Shown here one piece after another: positions 54,605-64,000 of a DNA stretch of 64,000 nt. Where the stretch lies: assembly GCA_942159475.1 (NCBI GenBank), contig OW804097.1, positions 53,588,986 to 53,652,985 of the forward strand, read 5' to 3'. This DNA comes from Sthenelais limicola. Its lineage: Eukaryota; Annelida; Polychaeta; Phyllodocida; Sigalionidae. The notes below the pieces were generated by a model that was not told the origin of the DNA, made no database searches, and worked only from the letters and a program-made list of their open reading frames with translations. Positions within the stretch are counted from its first letter, which is position 1; each line of letters begins with the position of its first letter. The translations under genes were made by a program, and so were the position numbers.

Positions 54605-55226
54605 TCATAACCAGCGATTATCCCTTTTTAATATTTTCTTAATGCTATTCCATTCAAGATTCCTCATATTAGCTGGGAGGTTGTTCCATAGTGATGGACC
54701 AATGTAGTGCGGTGTATTCTTATATTTCTCCCTATTAGGCCTTATGATCTTCATTACATACCCATCAGCCAGTCTGGTTTCCCTGTTCATTGGTTGACCA
54801 AAATTCGGGTCATGCTTTTTGCTTTGCATAATACTGAGTATTGCAATTTTCCCCCTTTTTCCAGACTTTTTTACATTACAATAATTTCTTAGTGCTTCGA
54901 TATCTCTCGGGTCATTCAGAAAGGCAATTTTAATAGCTCTTATTAGTAATCTTTCTAACTTATTTCTTATGTTGGCATTTGCCATACACAAAAAAATTAT
55001 CCCATAATTCTAAAATGGATAGGATAAGAGTTTTCAGAATAGTTACAGCCATGTCCTTTGTGATAAATACCCGGATCTTCCTAAACTGATGGATTTTGTA
55101 TTGAGCAGATATTTTCAAATTGTATATGTGATCATTCATACCTGCAAGCCTATCAATCTTAAAGCCGAAGTATTTGACAGTTCTACATAGCTTGATTTGG
55201 ATACCGTTTAGATAGACTTTACCCAC
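54605..55226 (-). pseudogene. LINE ORF2 C-terminal fragment
   Basis: Two minus-strand frames overlap at ~54975. The first (55226-54960) has 'VYLNGIQIKLCRTVKYFGFK', then 'IDRLAGMNDHIYNLK' and 'RVFITKDMAVTILKTLILSI', the post-catalytic segment of a CR1/Jockey/L2-type reverse transcriptase. The second (54991-54605) has 'KLERLLIRAIKIAFLND', 'IGPSLWNNLPANMRNLEWNS' and 'IKKILK', the terminal Trp-Asn-x-Leu-Pro...Lys-x-x-(Leu/Ile)-Lys region. One frameshift separates them; upstream domains are missing. 5'-truncated and dead. Confidence 0.8.
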
Positions 55227-55410
55227 TCCATCCAGATTTCTGATTCCTATTTATGACAAGGACCTGTCCACTCTTTGCCCAGCGAGTCGCTCATTGCAAT
55301 CAACCATGGGGAAACAGGGCCAGTATAACCAGCTCTTCCTTCCTTTTAGGCAAAACAACAGCTGCTGCACATAGAACAGAGACAGCACAATACAGTACAG
55401 CTGTACATTT

Positions 55411-55450
55411 GGCCATGGTTGGTCGCAAACGGCCATGGTTGGTCGCAAAC
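55411..55450 (+). repeat. Exact 20-bp tandem duplication
   Basis: GGCCATGGTTGGTCGCAAAC occurs twice in direct succession, followed by GGCGATTCAG. Confidence 0.97.
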
Positions 55451-58400
55451 GGCGATTCAGGGGGCAATAGTTTGAAGTCAAAAATCCCCCACTTTTCCCT
55501 CCCCTTAAAGGGACAAAGGAATCACATGTCAACTACTTTTCGGACAGACTATATCAACGGAGTATACAACTTGAAAACACTAATAATAAAGTTAAGAAGT
55601 ATACATATAATGAGTTTGGGATCCTTTTGTTGTCCATTTACAGTATAACTAGTCATTAACACTTACTTCAAAACATCGTGATACATCTATGTTTTAAATG
55701 TCACGTTTGTGCCAATAATAACATAATAAACATACAACGAACGTTACAGAGCATATTTAGAAAGTGACAGATAATTTCCTCTCTGAGACGCCACTATGGA
55801 CTGACTTGTCTGCACCGAACTGCTAAATTAGGGGCTGTCATTTGGATGGTAGTAAAATTGAGACTATAGAAATTGAATCCTGCATATATGAGCAATTCCA
55901 CCCAAAATGCGTCATTTGTATTGAAAAACAACAGCTCAAGATGCTGAAATATTTGTCTAACATTATTTGTTTTGATGTTTTTTTTATCTAGGGGAGAAAA
56001 ATCGCCTAAGGGGAAGTATTTTCCGATGTATTTTTCTAATTTTTTTCATCATGAGGCAACAGTTGTAACTGTTGCCACGAAAATGAGCATTTTCATGGCC
56101 ATATCATTTGCATGCAGTTTTAAATTTATTTTTTGCCATTTTAAAGTATTCAAGACTTGTGTCAGCTTAATTCAATTGATTTCCGTTTCCAAGGGAAACG
56201 TTTTCCGATTTCAGTTACATGTAACTAACTGATGGTCAAGTGACAGTTATTGTCATGTATTGTCAATAAAATTTTCAGAGTAATAAAAATTAGTCATAAA
56301 GTGGATATATGAGTTCAGACCACTGTGCTGGGATTATTGGAAGTTATACATCAACTTTTGCTCCTCATGCTATGGGCCCAAACTGACTATAGTCAATCAT
56401 TTGACTGTAAACCTACCAGCACCACACATGACCAGAACTGCCTGTTCCTTGGCTACAGCTGCGGGCTTTTCATAAAACTCAAACACTACCAATCCAAGCT
56501 GTCTAGAAGTTAGTTGGTCATCAGATTATATTTGTGACCTTGAAGAGAAGGCGTCAGTGGCATAATTAATTATGCTTGCATAACAACCCAGTCTCGTAGC
56601 TCCGCCCCCATCCTGACAGGGTGAAGCCTATTAGAGAGGATCCACCAAAATTTCCAAATAATGCTAGTACTAGTACAATAACTGCACACGAGGCCACATG
56701 TGGTACTGTTTATCTCTCTATGTATTCTTTGGCGCCATCAAACTCGATCACTCTCACACATTGGAACACACTCTGCCATACTCATGTAAGATCGGGTGAA
56801 TTCGGAGTAATGGTTTCTCACTCTTTCACCAGTAGCACCACCAGTAGCCCAGAACACACCTTGCAAGCGTTACTTATACCACGCTCTCTCTGGACTATTA
56901 ATATTCTTTTATTTGACAAGAGGCTATGCCTCTTGAGCCCACATAGGCCTATATGATATAGATATTCAGAAGGAAAACGCTGACAGAAACAGGTTTTTGC
57001 TTCCCGAATGCAACCACTGAGTTACGTAACAACATGTCTAAACTATGTGACATCATAGGTTGTCGCAATATATGTCGCGATGTAGCGCAGTCGCTTTGTG
57101 GCGGCCCGCTTTGTGGTAGATGCCAGTCTGCACACTGGTTAAAAATACCCCGATTTCTATATGTGGGAAATTATAGGCCTCTGTGGAGCATGTGGAGGAG
57201 AATGGAAGCTAGGCCTATATCTCAATGACGCCTAGACCTCAATGACGCTGCGAGATCAAGGAGGAAGACTCGACAGACGAGTCGGGCAACTGACCATGAG
57301 TGTGAGGGACTTGTACTACATACACCCATGGGAGGGGGTAGACCAGTATGGATAGTGAGTTCTCTATCATATGTCTATCATATATATGACCATATTTGTA
57401 ATTCAGATGAACATGAGAGTATGATCAAGAGGGAGCTTTTTGGATGAGTACCGAGGTCAACCTTCAACACCCAACGGTGTATATGAATTATGATTAAATG
57501 CCTGATACCATTCCCTGTAATCTTCCTCCCAAGGCTAGACTAAGATCCAGACGTGCCGTAGGACTACTGTGATCATATACAATTCTGAAGACGCAACAAG
57601 TATACTTGAAGTCATAAACATGCGAAAACCACCGAGCTTTTCTAGTTTCTAGTGAGGATGGATTTCTAACAGATTGTCTGGCAATTGCACGATAAAATGT
57701 AAATAAATATCTTAAATGTATACAAAGACTTCAGCCTTTACTGCCTAGGAAACAATAAGTAACCTCGACGTGTACATGGAAATCCTTTTATACCATATAG
57801 ACAACTTCTATCTAAGGTAGGACCAACTTGAGCGCATAATTATTAAGTTTAGCCACGATCATTGTGACGCCATATCAACTTTCTTTTTATCAAGAATGGA
57901 AAAGACTTCCAAGCAGTGGTTTCAAGTATTCTATGTCTATGCTAACTTTTATAAAACGTGAGGTATACGAAATCTTACACTGAACCAACATATAGAGTAT
58001 TTACTTCAAAAGGTGAAGATTTTAAAAATAAAGTTTTAGCTATTAAAAGAATTGCTGAGAATGGAAGGATTTGCCGTCTGTGAGAAAAAGGACTAGTAAG
58101 AAAACGGGGACTAAAAAGAGTAAGTACCCTTTGGACTAACTGAACGATAAACAGAATGATCGAGGTCTATAACCAGTTTAAATGCTTTTCCTAAAACGAA
58201 TTAATTAAAATACACAGTAAACACAAATCATAATAGGTAACTTACCCGAGCAATGCGCGATATCCTAATGTAAAACATCTCCTTGACGTATATTTCTATG
58301 CCAAATGCGAAGGAAGCACGAACTTATCATATCTTTGCAAACATCAATGAGTCAATAGTGAGTGTAAAACCTATATATAATGTTTGCTTTCCAGGGTATT

Positions 58401-60016
58401 GAGAGGGAGGTTCAATGTCTCTGAATGAGCACCAATGCCTATGAGCCAAGTATGCGCGATCTCGAATTGTACGCACAGAAACCCATGTTTTGTGAGCACA
58501 CTCTGTCGCAGACTCAAAGTCAAACTGCAGTGGTGAGCGAGTCACTCAGTAAAAGTTTAGCACGTTCCAGAATGTAAACATGAGCCCAGAAGTTAATTTC
58601 CCCTGGACTGATGCCAAATGCACGACCTGTGGCTTTGTCTGAAGGATGTTAGGTCTTTCCCCGTGAGTTAATACGTTCCCCTGGGAAATGTACTGAGACT
58701 GAGAGCAAGGATTGGGGTTGTTGTGGTTAGGTTCCATCCAAATGTGCTAGAGCTGCTATAGCAATGCTGGAAATATGTTATCCAGTTGAGGGCTAAGTGT
58801 TGCCATCAGTAGATCTCCGGAGAATTGACAGGCAAGAAACAGGGAACAGCTGATGTAATGTCTAATGGGACAGGTACTATATCAATGTCATGTCATCAAA
58901 GGCAGATACCATACCAGAGTAGAGATTAATTCCGGGATTAATCAGAAGGAATTGTCTATTATCAAGCCTACACATAGGGAGTGATCCAAGGTTACTCAAT
59001 GATTATTGCAATCACATTTAAATGCTGGTGAAAGTTTTCCAGCGTTAATTCCCAGGGGAAAACGTAACAAGATCCCGACAACTTTCCTTAATTGCCAAAA
59101 CAACGTACTTGTCTTCTCGATCAGTGGAAAATTATTATACTCATAAGGCCGATGGCAGAAGAGATTCTGTAAAAGCAGTAAAACGATCCATGTTAGAGCC
59201 TATAAGCGGTTGGTCAGTACATGTCCTTGCAGCTCTACCAACTGCTGGCTCAGATATGAGGAACCCTTTCTACTAGAGAAGCGCCTTATCTGGCGGCAAG
59301 CGGTCATAGACTGGGTTCTCCTCTGTATTCCAGTAACATTGACTGACTATGCGGCACCACCCCGCCACCGTGTGGGCATGTAGATCAACATAAGTCAATC
59401 GCGAGTAGCATATGTCTAACTAGCCCTAGCGGTGTGTAAGTGAATGAACAGGGCGTTTGTACGAAATGCTGATTAAGAAAAAGACATAAATTTGATGTCG
59501 TATATATGACTTTATCTTGGAAAAGATGTCACAGAAATATATTTATGACTTCTTAAACCATTTTCAGATTAGCTATAATATTTATATTTCCATTTGTATA
59601 ATATTGCTTATTATAATATTTGCCCAGTGAATAAAAGCTATACACATAAACACTTCTATTTATGCTCAGCGTAGAAAATGAGCACTGGGAATATTAAGGA
59701 AATGTAGAAATAGGTCTTGCTTAAAGGTTCTTTTTTTATTGAACCTTACAGCAAGCATTTTACAGCAATATTTTGAGATTTTTCTGAAAAGCTTAACATT
59801 GAATATCAAAAGAGAAATATCATATAGAAATATCAAATAATATCAAATGGCATATTTGGCTTATACTTGACAAAACATTACTAATAAGGTTATTTAAGTG
59901 CTTATGTAAGTCAATAAAGTTATTTTCACAAATGACTTGACATTTCTTAGTACTCACAATCAAGACATATTATTAGGTAGCCTAGCTATTACAGATAGGA
60001 ATTATACATTTATCCA
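55451..60016. other. Long unassigned stretch
   Basis: No domain-bearing frame is found. The longest frames (55253-55648 and 56621-56956, plus) have no family signature. One copy of an interspersed repeat lies at 56150-56275. A host gene with short exons could be hidden here, but none can be defined. Confidence 0.35.
56150..56275 (+). repeat. Interspersed repeat around GTTTCCAAGGGAAACG, copy B
   Basis: GTTTCCAAGGGAAACG at 56185 is followed by a GTTAC..., CAAGTGACAGTTATTG series that matches 62152-62235 in the same order. A third, diverged copy lies near 15861. Confidence 0.65.
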
Positions 60017-61760
60017 TTACCTCGTAAAATTACTAATGATCAATTTTAATAACCAAAGATACAGCCAATATGTAGCTGTTCCATTATAGAATAGATTTTG
60101 CCTATGTATTAGGGCTTTTACATGAAGAACGATCCAGTTTATGATATCCGAGTTAATATTTTCAGATGGAAAACCTAACAGGATGACAACTGGATTAATT
60201 ATCACAGACTCGTTTACCTTTGAGATTATTTCTTTATCACCTCTGTCGAGATTAAAATGTCCCACATAGTGAATCCATTCAATATATAGATCTACCTTTC
60301 CATATGACTTCTCGCAGTCAATAAAAAAGGGTGAATATCATCATGACCGCCACATCTATCACACTAATTGTAGTTTTTAATGCGGATATTTTTAAGATGA
60401 AAATTGCAATTGATTATTCTGTTGAGAATTCTATGCTGGAGGCTATGAAGCCTTGTCTCGTTTGAGATTTTATATGGAGGAGAGAAGAAAACTTTCCAGT
60501 CGACTTTGTCAAATTCGTCATCAGTTAAACACAAGATTTTTTGCCAAAGGTCGATTTTTTTCTCTACCGACTTTTTTCTTACCGATAAGGGCTCAGTTTA
60601 CCGTTTTAGAAGAACAGCTTCAGTGCCGATTTTAATATTGATCTCTTTCGCCTCTGGTACATTGTGACAGTTTTTCATCTCTCTCAACCAGGCTTTGGGG
60701 TTGGCCTTTATAGGTTCCATCCTGTAAAAAGGTAGATTCTCACGGTAAAATTCAAACATATTTCAGTGGTTGACATAAATCACCCAAAGTGGATATTCCA
60801 CTATCTTGCCAATCCTTCCAATGGAGCATTTTTCCTTTGGGTTTTATGTATCTGTTACACCATACTCTTTCACACTTTAGCTGTTGACCACCCTGTGGTT
60901 TATTTCTAAAGAAATATTTGTTCTAAATACTGAATAATTCCTTATCAAAATCGTTGAAATACATCATGGGTTTATACCTGCTAAGAAAATATCTTCAATT
61001 TTCGCTGAACAATGGTCTCGATAACAGATTCAAGTAGAGTTCCGTTCCTATTAAAAATCTCCGGACCCACATAATTCTATTGGTTTCATAGACCTCTTCT
61101 ATTAGTCTGAGGCCCAATCCCCCTAAATCATGTTTTTGGTCTAGGAAAGCAGCACTAATTCTCCTAAAGGTTTTACCCTTCCACACAAATTTAACTATTT
61201 CTATGTCGATTCCTGGGGGTTCATTTATGTGTATACAAGACATGACATGTTTTATTAATGGTAAAATAAAAACGTTGCACACGAAAATTCTTCCTTTGAA
61301 CGACAGAAATCGATTACTCCACGAGTTTATTATTTCATCTCCGTTGACTTTGCTAAGACGTTCGTAGTTTCTGGGACAAAGCAGAGTGACCCCTAGCACT
61401 TTCATTTTCAATACCCCATTTAATTCTTTTTAAATCATTATTATTGATTTGAATGTTACCTATTATAGAACCTATATTATAGAACCTTTCTCAGAGTTTA
61501 GAGTGAGGCCGGAGGCCTGAGCAATTTTGTCTAGTGTTTGGGAAATAAGAATATTTATTAAAGTAGTATATAACATTTTCTCGCTAAAGGGGTTTGGAGA
61601 GTTTAGAAGAGGTACGGTATAGGGAATATTTAGTTGGAATTGGGAAATTAATGTTATTTTTATGAAACTTATGAAAGTGTTTCTCGATGGCCAATTTCTG
61701 CTTTCCCCCAGATCTCATGCCGGTTTTAATCAATTGCCCATGTAATGGCTCTAAGAACAG
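60017..61760 (-). pseudogene. L1/Tx1-type LINE ORF2 fragment (RT thumb to C-terminus)
   Basis: Minus-strand frames are collinear with the end of an L1-type ORF2. Near 61560: 'LDKIAQASGLTLNSEKGS' (after the catalytic motif). From 61411-60995: 'NSWSNRFLSFKGRIFVCNVF', 'LPLIKHVMSCIHINEPPG', 'VKFVWKGKTFRR' and 'DLGGLGLRLIEEVYETNRIM'. Near 60850: 'KCERVWCNRYIKPKGK'. Near 60430-60330: 'SLQHRILNRIINCNFHLKNI' and the zinc-binding 'CDRCGGHDDIHPFL'. From 60265: 'INWIVLHVKALIHRQNLFYN', the C-terminus. Several stops and frameshifts break it. It resembles the LINE at 31.6-32.7 kb over the shared region, so the two may be related families. Confidence 0.82.
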
Positions 61761-62084
61761 TTTCTGGGAGGAAGGTGAGATACCCTATAGCTAATGGGAG
61801 CTAGCTAGAGATATACGTGTTTTATTTTATTTTCCCAATGCCAAGCTTTACAACCACTGACCAGGTTACCTTCAACATCAAAGGCATCACAAGATGTACA
61901 ACTACAGCAGATAAAGATTTGAGATCAACAATTAGTATGGCATCTTACATAACAGAATGCGCCGATCTCCAATACACAAGCCAGGCTAATAGAAACAGTA
62001 TCTTTCACATGATCTCACACCTAATAAAGCGTATCCGTTAATTAACACGGACGGTTCAAACTAATTAACAAGTATTAAGTAAAC

Positions 62085-62235
62085 AGTTAGTTTATTAACT
62101 ATTGATCGTTTCAACTTTACAATTAGTGTGAACTTAATGTAACTACTTGGTGTTTCCAAGGGAAACGTTTCTCGGATGCAGTTACTGGTGTCCAATGTCA
62201 AGTGATAGTTACTGCAATGTAGGCGTACTATGACT
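62085..62235 (+). repeat. Interspersed repeat around GTTTCCAAGGGAAACG, copy C
   Basis: See the copy at 56150-56275. The upstream part (TTTATTAACT...TTTAACTTTA-like words) also resembles 15775-15860. Confidence 0.6.
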
Positions 62236-62447
62236 GAAAATATTATATATTTACCTAAAAAACCATTAAACTCGAACTTAGATTAAAGCATAATAAAGGG
62301 CTGAATCACGAGTGGATTTTTGTATATATCGGTTCACTAGCTACATTGTGTATTTTGGCGTGGTCTATTGTAACCCACCCCTCAGTATCATTCATATTGT
62401 ATGAATAACCATTTTTGAGAAATTGTCCACAAGTAAGAGTATTTAGA

Positions 62448-62545
62448 GGGGAGAGGAGAGAGAAGAGAGAGTGGTGAGAAAGAGAAAAGAGAAGAGAGGG
62501 AGGAGGGGGTGAGTGAGAGAGGGGGAAGAAGGAGGGGAATGATCA
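62448..62545. repeat. Polypurine low-complexity tract
   Basis: G and A only, apart from a few bases (GAGAGGAGAGAGAAG-like words). Confidence 0.93.
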
Positions 62546-62591
62546 TGTGAACAGCATAGGGGAGGTGTGTTGAATTGATTAATTTTAGTTT

Positions 62592-62692
62592 TAATTTTCC
62601 TTGGAATGAAGGGATATATGGGGTTTGGCCTGTAGAGATTTAAGGTTGATTAGTTTTCCTTGGAATAAAGGGATATGTGGAGTTTGGACTTG
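62592..62692 (+). repeat. ~60-bp direct duplication
   Basis: TTTTCCTTGGAATGAAGGG, then ATATGGGGTTTGG, is repeated about 62 bases on as TTTTCCTTGGAATAAAGGG, then ATGTGGAGTTTGG. Confidence 0.8.
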
Positions 62693-63860
62693 GAATGATA
62701 TATCTTGGTTAGATTATTTTAATTTTTCCCTTAATTTGAAGGGGTTGTAAAGGTACTACTTTTGTTTTCATAGCCCTCCATATTGTGTTTTCTGAGAGCT
62801 TTTAAATATTAAAATGGAACCTCTTCCACCCATGGTCATATCCAGCTGGTGACATCTATATACATGTTTACTTAAGAACTTGTAATAGTATGGTTGCGGT
62901 GAGAAAAGGGTGTTATATGGGTGGGGAAGGGTGGAGCAGGTGGAGATGTGATCGGATAGCATCTGATTTCACATCTGATATCACACTCATTTTCGTTCTA
63001 TCAGATCCTGATTTAATCAGTGATTGGCATTCGTCAGGTCGACCCAGTAATTTTGAGCATCCTCCTCGAAATAAAAAGCATTCAAACTCATAATGGCTGT
63101 GTTTCTCACTGCAGTCGAAAATATGTTGTCATATTTTAATAAACATCCATTTAATTAATGGGTTCATGTACAAAAAATGTTCACTGTTCGCTATTTACAC
63201 CCTGCAGCATTATGATGTGTATGTCCATTCAGCATAAAGTTATCTGTAATTATAACTATATTAAATCAGTCATAATACTGAGGAATGCATATTAATAATA
63301 AGGATCTGTTAAGACTGAACTCTGAAGACGAATCTACTAAATAAGGAAGTATAACACAACTCACATAGTCATTTCAAGTTTCAAGAATGTGTATTGCCAA
63401 ATGGTAATTCAAATAATATACCAGGCAAGTACAATCCCTGACTGACTGACTAAGGAGAAGGGTTCTTGGTGTAGATAGAAGTTCGTTCAGGTCCAGAATG
63501 ACTTCACCAAGAAACCCAGCCCCCTTATGTAGTACGGTCCAAAAAATTGAATCGACTCCGTGCCCGCATAAGCCTGGCAACAATAGTTATCCGCCCAATG
63601 CAAAACTCCAATGGTACGGTTCAATCATAAAACACCAGATGGCACCCCCCTTTTTTACCATCTTCACATATATATCCCTTGTTCCCTACTGTCAGTCTAT
63701 CATATGTCGGAGCCTAGTGCCCCCCAACGTATCTCCTCGCCAATTGAATCACTAATCCCACATAAAGATATTAGTGTCCCAGTAGGACCCCCGCCTCCCT
63801 GCTTGGCACTACAAGCCCCAATCTCTTCCCTAGCAGTTATCTGCAAAAAGGGATATTCGA
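62693..63860. other. Unassigned stretch, probably ending in a LINE 5' region
   Basis: No domain is recognised. The Pro-rich frames at 63498-63901 run into the LINE start at 63864 and may be its untranslated or ORF1 end region. Confidence 0.35.
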
Positions 63861-63863
63861 TAA

Positions 63864-64000
63864 CATGGCCTTCAACAAAGGCTTATCTATTTGCCACTTA
63901 AATGCTCAGAGTCTTTTCGGTAAATTCGACCTAGTAAAACAAGAAATTCTCCAAATTCAACCCTCAATTTTAACTCTCTCAGAAACCTGGCTACACGATA
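63864..64000 (+). CDS. LINE endonuclease ORF, 5' end, cut by the window edge
   Basis: An ATG at 63864 opens a frame that runs off the window: 'MAFNKGLSICHLNAQSLFGK' followed by 'FDLVKQEILQIQPSILTLSE' and 'TWLHD'. This is the first beta-strand and the catalytic Glu (LSETWL) of the apurinic-type endonuclease of CR1/Jockey/L2 LINEs (compare the Leu-Asn-x-x-Ser-(Leu/Ile) start). The His-Leu-Asn-Ala-Gln-Ser form is typical of those families, not of L1, whose start here (43.2 kb) is SLNINGLN. No break is seen in the 45 codons present, so it could be a fuller element continuing to the right. Confidence 0.82.

Overview
This is an AT-rich eukaryotic window, almost certainly from an invertebrate animal genome. 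I see no operons, no bacterial-type genes, no rRNA, no intact tRNA gene and no CRISPR array. The recognisable content is animal mobile DNA: LINEs of the L1/Tx1 type and of the CR1/Jockey/L2 type, a Penelope-like element with a hammerhead ribozyme, a Gypsy-type LTR element, piggyBac, an IS630/Tc1-like transposase, long-TIR DNA elements, MITE-like foldbacks, a tRNA-derived SINE head and many simple repeats. This mixture, with long G or C homopolymers, would suit a marine invertebrate such as an echinoderm, hemichordate, lancelet or mollusc, but nothing here fixes the species. No intact host gene could be identified; host exons may be hidden in the unassigned stretches.

Layout. 1-4.5 kb: simple repeats and unassigned DNA. 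4.58-7.77 kb: a 3.2 kb foldback element with ~0.5 kb inverted arms around decayed, possibly coding DNA. 8.47-12.2 kb: left arm of a long inverted-repeat element, broken by a zinc-knuckle gag-like ORF and followed by a ~1.3 kb tandem duplication. 13.2-15.4 kb: SINE head and IS630-like transposase pseudogene. 17-22.8 kb: a foldback hairpin, pyrimidine-rich repeats and a repeat family with hairpin ends. 24.8-27.7 kb: a piggyBac gene (minus strand) whose intron is filled by a 21-bp minisatellite. 27.8-28.4 kb: another copy of the hairpin-ended family. 29-31 kb: LTR retrotransposon remnant. 31.6-32.7 kb: 5'-truncated LINE with a 14-bp target-site duplication. 34.8-37.8 kb: Penelope-like element. 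38.4-44.5 kb: LINE remnants, including an L1-type element whose ORF1 appears to end in a NADAR (YbiA/DUF1768-like) domain. That ORF is interrupted by a 1.85 kb DNA element whose ends match those of the 8.47/48.97 kb arms. 45-49 kb: more LINE remnants and the right arm of the long inverted repeat. 49-64 kb: mostly unassigned DNA with a MITE, LINE fragments and, at the right edge, the start of a further LINE endonuclease ORF.

The strongest points for follow-up are: (1) an L1-like ORF1 with coiled coil, RRM and C-terminal domain followed by a NADAR domain; (2) a family of long-TIR elements with a conserved terminal layout but different short-repeat words, two arms of which face each other across 40.5 kb; (3) a complete hammerhead core in the Penelope-like repeat; (4) the minisatellite-filled piggyBac intron. 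Nearly all coding regions are broken, so this is a record of nested transposition rather than a working gene set.
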